NCBI GenBank assembly: GCA_024305405.1
Contig: JAKNDB010000068.1
Span: 6,935,501-6,999,500 of the forward strand
DNA length: 64,000 bases
Direction of reading: 5' to 3'
DNA from: Dirofilaria immitis
Taxonomy: Eukaryota; Nematoda; Chromadorea; Rhabditida; Onchocercidae
Shown: positions 22,231 to 36,360 of the stretch, piece after piece
Layout: every line of letters begins with the position of its first letter
How positions within the stretch are numbered: the first letter of the stretch is position 1
The notes under the pieces: model-generated
Seen by the model: only the letters and a program-made list of their open reading frames with translations
What the model was told of the DNA's origin: nothing
Databases searched by the model: none
Made by a program: the position numbers and the translations under genes

Positions 22231-25200
22231 TTTCCTTTATGTGTAAGTGTATTGTTGTTCATGTTTTTGTTTTTCATGCGGTACAGAAGATAAATTAAGA
22301 GGAGTAATGGTTGAAGTAACTTATTTTCAGGATAAGAGTGAGGTTATCCGAATCTAAATTTGTTTGGAAGAAACAACACTCTTGAAAAATCAAGCAGAAT
22401 TTCCTTAAAATTTTCCTTTTCAAAAGACAGTGCTGTGAAGCAGCATTTGCATCTAAAACTTGTTTAGTTTTTGTTTTGATGCAAAGGGGTTTCAGGATAA
22501 AAGATATTAAACAGTTCATAGAATTAAAGGCATGATACAACAAAGCCGATATTGTGATATTGTGTATTGTTATTAGATAAAATCTCATTGCTCCCCATGC
22601 TTGATACAAATTTTCTTTTGGAACCTCCGACTTAATCTTCCATCTTTTTAGATGTAAGTCCGGTATTTATGGTGCGGTTTTTTGAATTGGTTTCTTTAAA
22701 TTTTAAAATCAGCTTTACTACATGAACTTCCGTAAGATACTTTCTGTATTTATTTGTACCCGTGTTCAAGTCAAGATCTAAACAAAAAAGATCCGCTATA
22801 GATGATGAAGAATTCGACAGTTGACATTATTTATTTTTACAATAAGTTCTAGATACAAGTGTTCGAGATTGTTATATAACTTTTGCGCTATTTCGCAAAA
22901 TCGTTTTTCAATATGATCGAAATTAAATCTTTCCAGAACATGTTGATATATGTGTAATGAAAATAGAATTGTTGTTCTGTTTAAAGGAAATAATGAATGG
23001 TTGAAAAGCAGAAGCTATAAAATTAAACCAATTTTTCAAGTGATGGTTGACTCGCTTTGGAAAGAATCGGATTTTTGCGTTACCTTGTAGTAATAAATAT
23101 TGATTACGGAAGACTGTTTCGGGATGCTTTAAATACTCTTCATCGCTTCTTTTATGATTAGTCCACTTGATGGATCAGAAAATACCAGTAAAAATTACAA
23201 AGTGAAAGCGGTATATATCTGACTGTCTCTGCGAATTGCAAATAAACTTACAAATAATACGTAATGAATTTGAAAATTTTGAAGAAATCAAATCATTTCT
23301 CTTTGTTTTATTGATTTACACAATCGTATTTTATTATCCATAGGCAGACATTTGATATTCCAATATTTTTTGATTTCAAAAAATACTATTTTTAAACTTA
23401 AATTATTTAACTTTTATGTTTAATCTGACTAGACTTTGAATCATTTTATTGTTTTGCCCTTAAAACTATTTTAATTGGCGTAACATCAGCATTACAATAT
23501 CATTGTGTATTTTCGATATTCAAACTATAATTACTAGTGTCATCAGTTTGTTACATGCTCGATTACGTTAATAGCATCGTCAGAAATTGACAGATCTGCA
23601 TAAACATTTAGGGATTGTTCAAAGCTTTTCTGTCGAAATTAATTGAGCATAAAAGGAATTCAAATAAAAGAATATTTAATAAGATTTTGCGTTCTCTTGT
23701 AATATAGAAATTTCCATTGAATGATTATTATCTGTTGAACTTATGCTCATTCACATTAATCTATGTCGCGCATGTGTTTTGCAAAACCTTGCGTATTTTT
23801 AATCAAAATACTAAATAAAAGAAATGAAACTGATTATGATTAGAATTTTACTTCCTAAATTTCTGCATCATTTCAATATCTCTGCGAATATTCTTTGAAT
23901 TAAAATATTTAAACTCGAAAGTTATGAGTGTTTATTCGAAGGTGAGTACAGTAGATTTTCGAAACTGAATATCTGAATTGCTTAGTTGCACTTATATCAG
24001 TACATAAACATTTGTCCACCTGTGAATTAGTGCTCAAAGTTGAAAAATAAATAAATTTTGTTAAATCCGATGGTGATAAAATATAATACTACTGCAAAGA
24101 AGTTTTCTCATAATAGAACTGGGTGTGGCAACTTGGAAATTTTGAACAAAAAATTTTTGCTTAGATTATTATTTCATGTGATTATAATTTGGAATACTTT
24201 CTGTATTTTTGCTTAGTTTCGTTTCTTATCGAAAATATTCTTTAAATCTTTTATTCACTCTTTTTGAAATAAAATAATGGAAGATTTTATTAGACTCGAT
24301 AAGAATAGCTTATTATAATCAAAGAATACAACAAGTTTTTTTTAACTAACTTTATCAAAAATAATATCTACGGAACTAAAAAAACTTATAGAATGCAGCA
24401 ATGAAAATTAACAATAATTTGAAATTTTTTCGAATATCATTATAATGATACACATCATTTCAATAGAGGTATTACAGCTTGGTGATTTTTCAACAGTAGT
24501 GCTATCTGTTTTTCATCATTTTTCTGCCTTTTCTTATTCGATATTTTTTCCTTCGAGGAAATCTCGAATCTGTAAAAAGATGGTACAAAGATCTGGAACA
24601 TATATCTGCTTATAAACTGCCTGAAACTCCATATTCGCATAGCAGTAATGATATAATAGTTAATTGTTTATTTAGGATTAAACTGTTATATCATGAGAAT
24701 ATTTGATGTATTATTGGAATATTACTATATTATTTCATGTTGTGACTTGTGATAGTAATCAATTATAATGAAGGTATCATTCGATCGTTATTTCAGGTAT
24801 TCATAACAAATAAATTTATCATTTCTTATTCTACTTTCTCTTCTCTTTCTTTTTTTTATACTATGTCTTGCTTTTCTTCTTTTTTCAATTTGATATGTTG
24901 ATGAAAGATGAACTTTGTTCGGGAATCGATTATTAAGCTTCCTCTCTGTCTTCTCCGCGGTTATCAAATACATTGACTTTTTCGAAGGAATTATGTTTTC
25001 ATTATAATTTTTATCTATTTAATGCCATTTCATGAAGGATTGATCGAAGAATGAAAAAACGAGAGATTTGAGAAAAGAAGAAAATCAATTTTTGCTGATA
25101 ATTTGATCATGGAGTAAGTAATGGATAATGTCCAGTTTTAACTTATGAATATAAAATTAAATAGCGATTGGAAATTGGAGTGAAGAATTTTTCTTACTAA

Positions 25201-25775
25201 GCAAATTGTAAAATATTTCTTCTTCTACTTCTAATTTTCACTTTCTTATCATTTCTCTAATTTTTCACTGTTCGTGTTTTCCATTTGTGCAAATTTTCTG
25301 AATTTCTTGATGACTTTCTCATTTTATCAAAGAGAGATATCTTGAAGTTATGCTATCTGAGCATCATATTTTCCTGAAGTGTTATTTCTTTAACAAAATG
25401 ATCATTTAAACTAATGATAACATTAAACATCTGGAAAGAGATAGGATTTATATGAAAGTGTTCTATTTTTGTTGCTGCAAATTTGCAATCAATCCCGGTT
25501 GGATTTATATAATAAATAAATATATGCTCATTAACTGCCCATTTCGAAGTTTAAAAAATGCGATTGTCTTCTCGTGTAAGCTTTATTGTTGTTGTTGTTT
25601 TTGTGGTTGTTATTGTTTTTTTTTGATTAATGGAATTAATGAAAAGTGTTTAAAATACTAAAAATATTTCAAGTATTATTCATATTGTTATATGTGTGAA
25701 GTTGAGCAATTAATTTGTTTTCTCTTTGAAAAATTTTCCAAGTTATTTGTGTTGTTAAATTGAATTTGTAGGTGA
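22231..25775. other. Intergenic region between smndc1 and the transporter
   Basis: About 3.5 kb of AT-rich sequence on which no coding exon, RNA gene or repeat family was recognised. Short open frames here carry no motif. Confidence 0.45.
25765..25771 (+). promoter_or_regulatory. Candidate trans-splice acceptor of the transporter
   Basis: TTTGTAG ends four bases before the transporter ATG at 25776, consistent with spliced-leader addition. Inference from consensus and position. Confidence 0.4.
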
Positions 25776-28700
25776 ATGAATGAGCAAATTGATATAATGA
25801 AAAATGAAACACGTAATCTCATTTCTGATGGTACGAGAAAGGCGTCTTTACAGTTGATAGAATTCCTGAAGTTTTAGTTACTACGTCAACAACAATGAAA
25901 TCACGACTGGATCCAGAAAAATTATTGAGTGCATTTGGGAAATATGGAAAATATCAGGTAGTAATATTGATGCGAAAAAAATTCCCAGTTTTTCACGGAA
26001 GATTTCGTAACTAATCGATCTGACTAACTGATATGAATTTATTTTTGTTTTTGGAAAATGATTTCAGATGCGTACATACATATTGCTAACATTACCCGCA
26101 TTCTTCTATTCATCACAAATGCTAATCATGGGATTTATCACTCATGCACCATCATTCCAGTGTATCATCCATCTTCCGAATTCTTCCTTCCCCACTGTAA
26201 GCCTATTATTTCAGCATTATCTTTATTCATTCTAATAAAAATTAAATGTCATGAATAAATAATTAAAGTTTTTATATCTAATTTTCAAATTCTGCTTAAA
26301 ATTTGCCGATTTTGCTTTAATAAGAATATTGATGAGAACAACTTTGTGTATAAATCATATAATTAAAAAAATTATTTTGCAGCAACAAACTTATCAAGTG
26401 TTTGATAGTTGTCATATAATCGAACTGGAAACCCATCAAGTAATCCAGTGCTCAGAAATACCTAATTCCACATACCTATATAAAGAAGACGTGCCTTTTT
26501 CCACGGTAAATTCTGAAGTTAGTTTTTAAGATATGATAAGATTTTATCTGCGAGATAATTTTATCAAATTGCTTAAGCCGTACAAATTCATTCAAAATCA
26601 CAAAGAGTACTGCTAAGACGCATGCATCTCACGTATAACGCAGAAACTCTGTACCACATGTAAAGCGTTTCATCATATGCCATCAGCGTTATGAATCAGA
26701 AACTTTTATGGCTCTTATAATCTATATGAATTATACATTAAGCTTCTGAGAAGCCTTCATGAGAGATATCAGTGAGTGGCAATGATCAAATAATTATGAT
26801 TGGCATTTATATATGTTTCAAATGAATATTAGTGGCAAAAAAGGATTTTTTTTCAGTTCAATTTAGTATGCAACGATGAGTATTGGGCAGAACATGGTTC
26901 ATCATTGTTTATGTTTGGTATCTTTAAATTATCATATCACTGTAAGATAAAAAATGTAACAATTACCAATGAATCACAGAACCTTAAACATTCTTATTTA
27001 GGAGCTTTGTTTACACCAGTAATTACTCATTTATCGGATCTCTACGGTCGCCGAAAGTTGTTTTTATTTACATTGTGGACTGCTAGCATTATGGCTTTTG
27101 CCTGTTCTATGGCACCAACGGTTCTCATGTTCCTGGCTTTTCGTCTTATACTTGGTGTCGCATCTGCGGTATATTTTTATGAGGCGATTCTTTGTTATAG
27201 AAGAAATGATTGAAATTCAAGCTGAATATAATATATGAAAGAATGTTTAATGGATAATTGAAATAATTTAAGAATCAAAAAGAATGTGTGAGTATGCAAA
27301 ATACAAATGTCATTCGATTTGGTGTTTGTATTCAATGAAACAGAATTTGAGTGAGAGTTATAAGAAGGTAAGAAGAGAGAAGAGTCTGAGAAGATATATG
27401 ACACAAATTTGACTACTGCAAAAGCCTTTAAACAAAAATATCACTTTCATTCATTTAATGATATTTTCAAATTTGATAAGATTCCAGGGTACTTCTGCTA
27501 TGATTTGGATAATGTGTTGTGAATCAGTATCAATCGAATTCAGAACTTTGATCCCAGTAGCATATACTGTTATTTGGGTACTAGGAATCATGTTCGTCGG
27601 TGTCCTCAGAATATGGATATTAAACTGGAGATGGCTTTACCTCACAGTATCTATTCCGAGTATACTTAGTGCTTTTTATTACTGGTTCGTTGCTAACTTT
27701 TTAGCTGTTCTCTATTCCTAGGAAAGTTATGCAGATCAATTTAGTAGTGGTGCAGCAAGTAGATAAATGCATGCATTCTCATGCAGTGCAATATTTTGAA
27801 AGATATTTAAAATAGCAATAATTCCTATAGCAAATTTCAAACTTTAAACAAATAACTTCTAAGGCTGTTAATATGTTACAACAAAGAAGTCGTTTTCTTT
27901 TTCATACCTCCAAGTAGCTCTTCTTAAACAAAATCTTGTGGAACTTTCGAGAAGGATTCGACTGAATCATAAATTCTGTGATCATTCTGGTTTCAGGTTA
28001 TTGCCAGAATCACCGTATTGGTCAATTAGTCGCAATAAGCAGCACATTATAGAAAAGTAAATTTTTTTAATTGTTCCCTTCAGATATTTCAATATAGGTA
28101 ATTATAGCTACTCTCTTTTTACTGTTTATGAAATGTTAGATTAGATATGGCGAAGCTCAATACTGTATGTTTTTATATGAATATTAGTAGTATTGGGAAA
28201 AGAAGAGTCTCAACATGATAAGATTATTGTGTGAGAAAGAGCAAGAATTGGCTTGAAATGATGAAATTAATTCTGATGTGTTTAGAAAAATTCAATCGCT
28301 CTTTTATCTGATTAGGAAGCAAAAGGTTGATGAGATGATAAAATATTTCTAGCAAGATTATTGACATAGCTATCTCGATTCTCAGCTTTTAAAACGAAAA
28401 TAAATGTAAGCGCAGAATTGTTCTTCAAATGATTTCTTCAGCATAAATATAAAATTTTAAGGAAAAAAATTTTTTATTTTTCATATATATTTTATAGTTA
28501 CTTTAGATACATTGAAGATGCCTGTCAGTATAATAATGTAAACATCGATATGAGTAAATGTAAAATGGACTTGCATCAACTTAATGAGCAACATGGATCA
28601 CGTACTATTATGAATATTCTTCAGAACAAAGTGGCTCTTTTTCATTTGGTCGTACAGTGTTATGTGGTGTCCGTCTGTTTTTGTTTTTTCATTGTAAATT

Positions 28701-30130
28701 GTAACAAAAAAAAAGAGAATTATGAATTGAGTTGATGAATTGACTTGGCAGATTTCATTATATTTAGGAACAAAATAATCCAATTTTAGGACAGCAATGA
28801 ATATGTCCTACTGGGGTATGGCATTGTTAAGCACAACATTAAGTGAAGATAGCTATACAGGCTACTTTTTATCTGGTTTCATCGAGTTGCCTGGTGGTTT
28901 GTTAGCTGTATTATTGTTATTTAAATTTGGACGACGTTCTGTCAGCATATGGTCCTTCTTCATGCAATCTTTACTATATTTTATAGCTCTTCTCTTTCCA
29001 GGTAATTTCTACAACAGTGATATTATCTTGACATCTATTGTTTATTTATTATGTATTAGCGAAATGACTGCAGGTGTTGGAATAACGCAAATGGTTATTG
29101 CTGTAATAGCCAAGTTTTTCAATAGTTTCGTTTGGGTCGCACAGCCACTGATGCTTGCTGAGATGAGTCCTACAACAATACGCAACACATTTTTCGGAAT
29201 GGTGCAATTTTTGCCGAAATTGGCTCCATTTTGGCCCCTTATTTACCTTTGCTTGTAAGTCCTTCTGTTATCAGAAGTTATTATCAAAAAGTATCATTCT
29301 TTAGTTACATGATAATAGACAGAGTATAAAAAGAATATAGCAAAATTAAGAGAAGGTATTAATTTTAATTAACAGAATCAGAAAGTTTTTGCAAAGGGAA
29401 TAAGAATAAAACGAGGATGAAGAAGATACAATAAATTGTAAAAAAATAATGCTATTTCCTTTATTTTTATTCGTTAATCAGAATTTAATCGATTAATTAT
29501 CAAATGAGAACTTTCGATTTAACTGAGTCTTCTCACATAAATAAAGCCGACAACAATTGATGAAATTCCTTTTTTTCTTCATCCGATTTGCACTGCATCG
29601 CTATACTTTCTTAAACGAAAAGTGTTCTTATCGAAAAAATTTTTAAATTTGTTACTCTAAAACATGGACTTCCGTAGAAATAAATAACATATGACAACTC
29701 GATGTCTTACAAATAGAAAAAAATTAAATACAAATACTGTCTAGCTTAGCTTAAATATGCTTTTGTTATACACGATGAAAAATATTTCAAATCTATGTCT
29801 TCTGTTTTATATTGACATTTATAGATATAAGGAAGTAGCTAATGAGAATTTTTGTATAAAACTAACAAATTTACCGTACTGCAGAAAAATATCAGTCCTC
29901 TAGCACCGCAGGCGGCAGTGGCAGTATTTTCTTTCACTGCAGCATTACTTTTGCTGACCGCACCTGAGACAAAAGATCGTCCGATGCCCGAAGATTTAGA
30001 TCAATTCGATCCAGGATGTTTCTTACAAATATTCAAGGATCGTATGCGAAGGAAGCGAGATGTCTTGATAATGGCGAAAAAAATGGAGGAAACAAGTATT
30101 AGCTATTTACTATATTTCTTCTTTGTTTGA
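25776..30130 (+). CDS. SLC22-like organic ion transporter (MFS)
   Basis: This is a 12-helix plasma-membrane transporter of the Major Facilitator Superfamily, most like the SLC22 organic cation/carnitine group. Exons: 25776-25957 (MNEQIDIMKNETRN, ending FGKYGKYQ), 26068-26196 (TM1), 26383-26505 (extracellular loop with Cys and N-glycosylation sites), 26857-26917, 27002-27168 (HLSDLYGRRKLFLFTLWTA, the conserved MFS loop), 27488-27684 (CESVSIEFRT, ending NWRWLYLTVSIPS), 27997-28056 (LLPESPYW), 28498 to about 28668, 28790-29254 (ending APYLPLL) and 29885-30130 (TAPETKDRPMPEDLDQFD). DxYGRR, PESPxW and PETKxRxxP are the family signatures. The extracellular loop is short for the family. Two single-base losses, at 25853 and in the T-run 29208-29212, break the frame. 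A TTTGTAG acceptor lies just upstream of the ATG. The final C-terminal residues may come from another exon. The substrate is unknown. Confidence 0.88.
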
Positions 30131-30229
30131 AAACGATTTAATACTTTTCTGACTCTGAACTATATTTGGGAAAGATGAAAACTGAATTAAAGACGTTGCA
30201 AAGAAGTGCGACATAATAATGAAGATGAT

Positions 30230-30366
30230 CGTCTTTATTGGGAGTCAACAAATCATCTAGAAGCAATAATTGCTAACATCACATCTGACATTGGATGTGT
30301 GAATTGCAAGCTAGTCTTAATTATTGTATCAAACTTGGATTCTTATCATACTCCCAAATAAAGACG
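30230..30366. repeat. Imperfect inverted repeat downstream of the transporter
   Basis: CGTCTTTATTGGGAGT at 30230-30245 is the reverse complement, with one extra A, of ACTCCCAAATAAAGACG at 30350-30366. A further partial copy of the right arm (TATACTCCCAAAT) occurs near 30410. The spacing of about 105 bp could give a hairpin or mark a small decayed inverted-repeat element. Confidence 0.6.
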
Positions 30367-31829
30367 ATTTCTCATTATATGCATTCTTATTATATTATTT
30401 GATTCTTACTATACTCCCAAATGATTTTTTTCATTATTTATGTTCCCAGAAGATATCTCATAATTTTACTTTTTGAAACAAGGACTGTTGGATGAGGTAT
30501 AAAAAAAAATAAGCTTATATAATGATGCCCATAACATTTTCAGCTTTACAAATGTTATACCTTTACAGATCCAATGATTCAAATACAGGCAGGAGAAGAG
30601 AAAACTTGGAAAATGGCGTTTGATGAAAAAATATAATGAAATGAATCGAAATATTTTATCAGATTTATTCTTGGCATTTATTCATTTAAATTTACTGATC
30701 CATTTTTTGTATTAATTCTAGTTGTTTTTAATGATTCGGAATAAAATTTAACATATAATTTGTTTGAATCTCCACCACTTTGGAATTCTTTTCAGTCCTA
30801 CTTTATTTTTTCTCATTGAAATTTGTGAAATTATTTATTATTAGTACTTTTTGAATCCCGAAAAATAGTGCAGAACTGGCACAAATATGTGAAATTAAAG
30901 GGAAGACTCTATAAATGAAAATTGAATCATATAGCAAATCTTTGGATTTCACTTTTAACTTCAAGTTTTGAATTTTGATTGTCCGTTATAGTTCCATCCT
31001 ACTTGTTTTAATATAAAAAAATTCCACTCAGAGATTCCCATCAGAGTTCTGCCGCATATTATCATATTAGATAGTTCAATTGAAAGTCATTTAATCACAT
31101 TATTTATTAAGTTGAAATATATATTGACCTTTCAATGTGGCCAAAAGGATTATGATAGGATAGGAAAGAAGGTGATTTGTTTGTTTTTTTTCTTAAAATG
31201 ATGAATTACACTTTTCTTAAAATTAAGATTGATTGCATTTTCGGTCATACAGAATAAAATAGTTTAACATGCTTGTTACGATTATATGCAACTATTTTCT
31301 TGTTAATTTTAAACTTTCCATACCCAACCATAAAATTTTTAACCTTATTTATTTTCATAAAAACTATTTTAACACATCAGCGCACATTATCTCTTATTCT
31401 CAGTTTTTATGAAGGCATTTTTCACTTACTTTTTTTCTATTTTAATTTATTTTTCTTTCCTTGGTTTTTTTATTTTTAATTTTACAAAATTAATTATGCA
31501 GAGTGGGATTATAAATTTTCAATTTAGTTGATTTAACAATCTTAAATTTTTAAGATGGTATTAATCAAAATGTTGTATCATTCTTTATCTCTTACTACAT
31601 TTTTGTTTTAATAAAGAGAAAAGGTATAACTTTTCAAATCGTTTTCATAATAATAGGATAAAATCAATTTTTGTAGAGTTTTGATGTCGTATCAATAGAA
31701 CCATCTCTGAAATTTCAAAAACTCTAATTATGCGACTTTCTTGTCCAATCTATCATCTGGTTAGTACTTTTGATGCTCTTGAAACATTACCAACATCAGA
31801 ATCACTATGATATTATTAACGTTATAATG

Positions 31830-31864
<35 letters not shown>

Positions 31865-31865
31865 T
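31830..31865 (+). repeat. ATC trinucleotide microsatellite
   Basis: About twelve uninterrupted ATC units. No gene context. Confidence 0.95.
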
Positions 31866-34283
31866 ATATTATTGTTATCGTCATTGCTTGTCATATTCAT
31901 TCCCTACCACTATCATAATTTTTGTCGTATTTATGCCAACATTATTAGTTTTTTCGTTTTTTTCTTCGACAACCTAATTTTCCAATCAAAACTAAAAACG
32001 CTTATTTTTGAGTAATATCAGTGATTTTCAAAAATTGCTTTATTTATTCCCTATCAAAAACGTGAAATATTTCAAAATTTGGAAAATAAAAAAAAAAAAG
32101 TAATTCTGTAAGGTTTTGCCCTCTTTCTGCGGAACTATTTCTCTCACTTGAATTTCAATTACGATCAATAATAATTCTGATTGAAAGTATTTATTTCAGG
32201 AATTTGAACGTCGAGAAGCAAAAAGAGAACTTTTGTAAAAGTGCAATAAAATCCTAAGAAGGAATGATCTATTTGTGGGACAGAAATTTTTTTAGTTTTT
32301 TCATTTAACGAATTTGTATTTTCGAATTTCGAATTTCTAATGAAGTATTTTTTTGTGTTAGATATATTATATTGTACATATCTTGTATATATCTTAGATT
32401 TTACGACGAGATTTATTGGGGAAAGTAAGTTGCCGTTAAATCCATGAATAGTCTCACGGAAAATTTACGAAAATCCTCTGCTTCATATCTGTATACGATT
32501 CAGATCATGAGGCAACGAATTATGTATCGGCAGTTTTTGATTCCTTCTCCATACTGAAATTAATGTACATAATTTGATAATGTTGATTTGACGTCTCTCA
32601 TCACTTCGTCGTTCACGGTGCCAAGGTCAGTGCGATAAACGAATGGCACTAATTCAGTGAATAATGAATTCCTGTAAATTATTCAAACTGGTCAACAATA
32701 ATGAAATATCATTTGCTAGATTTTAATATTCTTTCTAAAATTCTAAATGACATATGAGCAGTGCTATTATGATGATGATCCGTGGAAATAGACCCTGTCG
32801 TTTTTTGGTAAATTTTGATTTCCTTCCATTCCCGCTATATAAACATCCAGTTGAACCACCAAACTGGGTCACAGCAGGAGATTTTCTTTGTGTTTCTGTG
32901 TTCGATATTTATTGCTCATATAAATATATATGTATATGCTTTGTTACAGAAGCATATAAAATTTTTAGATCTTTTGGAGAATTGATAAATGTAGACTTCG
33001 TTAAATGAGATCTCAAACTATGCTTCTACAATACAGTAAGGAGCCACGGAGATTCAGTAATAGAGTTTTATTTTTATCAAAATTAGAATGTGCTGATTTG
33101 AAATTTTATAAGAATTATCTGATTTTCTGGATGAGTCATTTTTCATTTTTATCTTTGTAGATAATGATGAAGTAATTTGATCATATATAACATGCCAATC
33201 AGTTAGTAGCAAAGTAATAATAGTAGAATGATGTCGTTTTACAAGAACATTTGGGTAACGAGCCGGTTTTCTCATCTTCCTGATCATGATAGGAAGCAAT
33301 GAAACTTCAAAGTATGTCATTTTCATTGTCTGACAATCTGTCTCCTGTTGTTCTTTCAAAAATTTTACTATTGCTTCTGCATTATCGATACTTCCCTATC
33401 AAAAGTTCTAAAATTAAAAAATCTTTTTTACAATTTTTATCGTGATCAATAGTATTAATTAATGTTTGCATTTTCGTTGAGCAGTTTTATTTATAAATTA
33501 TAAGTATTCTATTCTTGTCCATATTCACTCACTTCATCTTAACATAATTTCAATCTCATCACAAGTGTACTATTATTTCGACTTCTTCAAATATGTAACT
33601 TAACTTTGCCATACTTTCTATCGGCATTACAATTATTATTAAAATAACATTACTAGTTTATTTTCTCACATGATTTAGAGTGAAATTTTGAGATACTTTT
33701 CCTTGAATGCTGCTAATGAATATATCCAGGTCATGAAATGATGTAAAGTACATAAATAGTTAGGAGTGAAGGCCATTTGATGAATAATATGAAAAATGCA
33801 TTGTGTAAAAGAAATGAAAAAAAGTGACCGTTAAGAGCTACCACAATTTTCATTCAACTAATAAAAAATTTCACTATTAGAAAAACATCCTGCTGAAAAA
33901 TTTAATGGCATGTAATTTGTTGGATGACATTAATTCAGTGTAAAAATTAGGAATGGAAATGAATCGTAGTAATGAATCGAAAAACAATATCTTCCCGTTT
34001 GTTTCTTCGATGATCGATTTCTATTTTAATTTCGTTTCCATAGTAGCAGAATTGCACTGTCGCGAAATTTCATCTAGTTTTGGAGTAATTGAAAAAATAC
34101 GATCATTTTTCATCCAAAAGATTATTTCTAATCGAATAAATGTATGATCATCATATCTATTGTTATAGTGAAATACTTTATTTATATTAAATATATTTTT
34201 ACGACTGTTTATTGCTAATATCAACTATACGAAAATTTTATTTTTGAGTTTCTAAATAACACTTAAGTATAATTTTTTTTTTT

Positions 34284-34722
34284 ATATTAGTATAATTTTA
34301 GAAAAATGATAAAAAATTTTCGATTGATCTCGAAAACTTACAAAAGAAATCATATATATGCGAAATTCCACTATAAATATTTTCTCTCGTTGCGAACTAA
34401 AGGAGCGCTACGAAACAAACTTTCAACAAATTACCCATCTTTTTCCGGAGTAGAACAAAAGCGGAATGTACAGACCTTAATTTTTTCCTCATGCAGAATC
34501 AAAAGAAAGATAAAAAACAAATTTTTCTTCCCTCTTTTCTCATCCCCAAGAAACCCAGTAAATGTGAGTCTTTCTTTCAATGATTTATTGAATTTATTTT
34601 TTCCAATTTTATCCCTCCTGATTTTTATTTTTTCTTCTCTGATACTTTCTTTATGAATATTTTCATAAATATATTAGTATAATTTTAAAAAATGATAAAA
34701 AATTTTCGATTGATCTCGAAAA
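34284..34722 (+). repeat. Pair of about 50-bp direct repeats bracketing about 335 bp
   Basis: A block beginning ATATTAGTATAATTTT and ending CGATTGATCTCGAAAA occurs at 34284-34336 and again at 34671-34722 with only one or two differences. The enclosed sequence has a 116-residue plus-strand open frame (34306-34656) with no recognised domain and a hydrophobic end. It may be a small duplicated or transposed unit. Confidence 0.7.
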
Positions 34723-36305
34723 GTCTTTCTATTAAAAAGAATTTGGTTTGGACAGTTTGTTATTTATTATATTTTTCTGGAAGAAAGCAAAATTCCAAAA
34801 TCTTTAGCAAGTTTGCAGAAATAAAAACTCAGATTAGTAAAATGAAAAAGTAAGCCATTTCAAATATTTTTGCATGTTGTATCATTTCGAATGTCCGTAA
34901 TATAAAATGTCATCAATAACCAAAAGTTAACAAGCAATACTTCCTGCTTTCTTATGATTCATTGATTTCTTTCTCAAACAGGAAGATTAAAAGATACAAA
35001 GGTATTGCCAATCAAGCAAACATTTTTTCAGTAAGGACTACATCAGCGTTAATGAGAATGCCGGTTTTTTTTTAATTTTTGATCCGTTTTTTTTTTTTAC
35101 TAACATCCCCAACTTTCTCTACTCTTCTCACTCATACGTGTACCACTCATATTAAGTCGAATTTCGTTCTGCAGTTTCACAGCAATCTAGACCAGTCAGC
35201 AACCCAGACCAACCATTATCTCCCAATAAAAGTTTTCAAAATTTTAACAAACCAATTGCTAACTCAGGTTTGAATAGCCTGCCGAAATTTTGCATAATCT
35301 CGATATTTGAAATCTATTTTATTGGACTGAGAAAATAATGAAAATTATTATTTCAGCACTAATATTTTGCGATGAAATGAAATTATGTATAAATATATAC
35401 ATCAAATTAAAATAGTAAAACTTAAAATTTTACTCCATAATTGCTGCAGTCCTTACTCAGAAGATTAACAATTAATTAAGGTAATAGCTGATAATATTGA
35501 TGGATAATTTATCAGAGTACGTTTTTATTACTTCAGTATATACTGACTGTCTATCAAATGATAATATTGACAATCTATCAGGTTGCATTTGTTTATTACT
35601 TTTTGACTTCAGACACTATTTTGATCTATGATTTACACATTAATTACAAGAATATCAAATGCTATTCAAAAATATTATGAAAATCATAAATGATGTCTGA
35701 GTAAAACCATAATTATTACGAATTCGCTAATATACACCATTATTTAGATTATTGAAGTTCTTCATATAGATCAATTGTTAGAAACGATACTATGTAAATA
35801 AAAGTGACAGAGTTGAAAACCGCCGTAAAATATTAAAAACACTAAGATTTAGCATCGTACTTTTTCCTCTATGGTCAGCTATCATCATAACATATTTAAT
35901 GCTAAATTACAAAAGCAGGACAGTATATTAAAATTGTATCTGACTAGGAAATGAACTTTTAATTTTGATTGTTACAAATTTTATATAAAAATAAATCTTT
36001 ATTAAAGGTTATGGAAATTTAGTCAATTTATTTACGATTATTTAGACGAAAAGAATTTCATCTAAAAATTGAAGCAATTCAGTCCTGAATACTGATTCTC
36101 GAGTGAGTATACAGTCATGTGTGAACATTGTTAAGACATAGGGGATACTAAAAATGAAAGAATTGCTGGTGTCGGCTTTTTATAACTTCTAATTTCTCAT
36201 GCTATTAATTTATTTATATCTTAATTTAGCACTTCAGGCATTTTCAAGAAAATAATGGAAAGAAATATTTCATTTTTCTCCTTTAACATACCGTCTTGAA
36301 AAATA

Positions 36306-36360
36306 AAAAGAGAAAGAAAGAGAGAGAGAAGGAAAGAGAGAGAGGGAGAGAAAAGAAAAA
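36306..36360 (+). repeat. GA-rich purine tract
   Basis: Roughly 55 bases almost entirely of A and G, mainly GA and GAAA units. Simple low-complexity sequence. Confidence 0.9.

Noticed and set aside
32754..33008. 84-codon plus-strand open frame
   Set aside because: No recognisable motif, no convincing splice context, in a gene-poor region.
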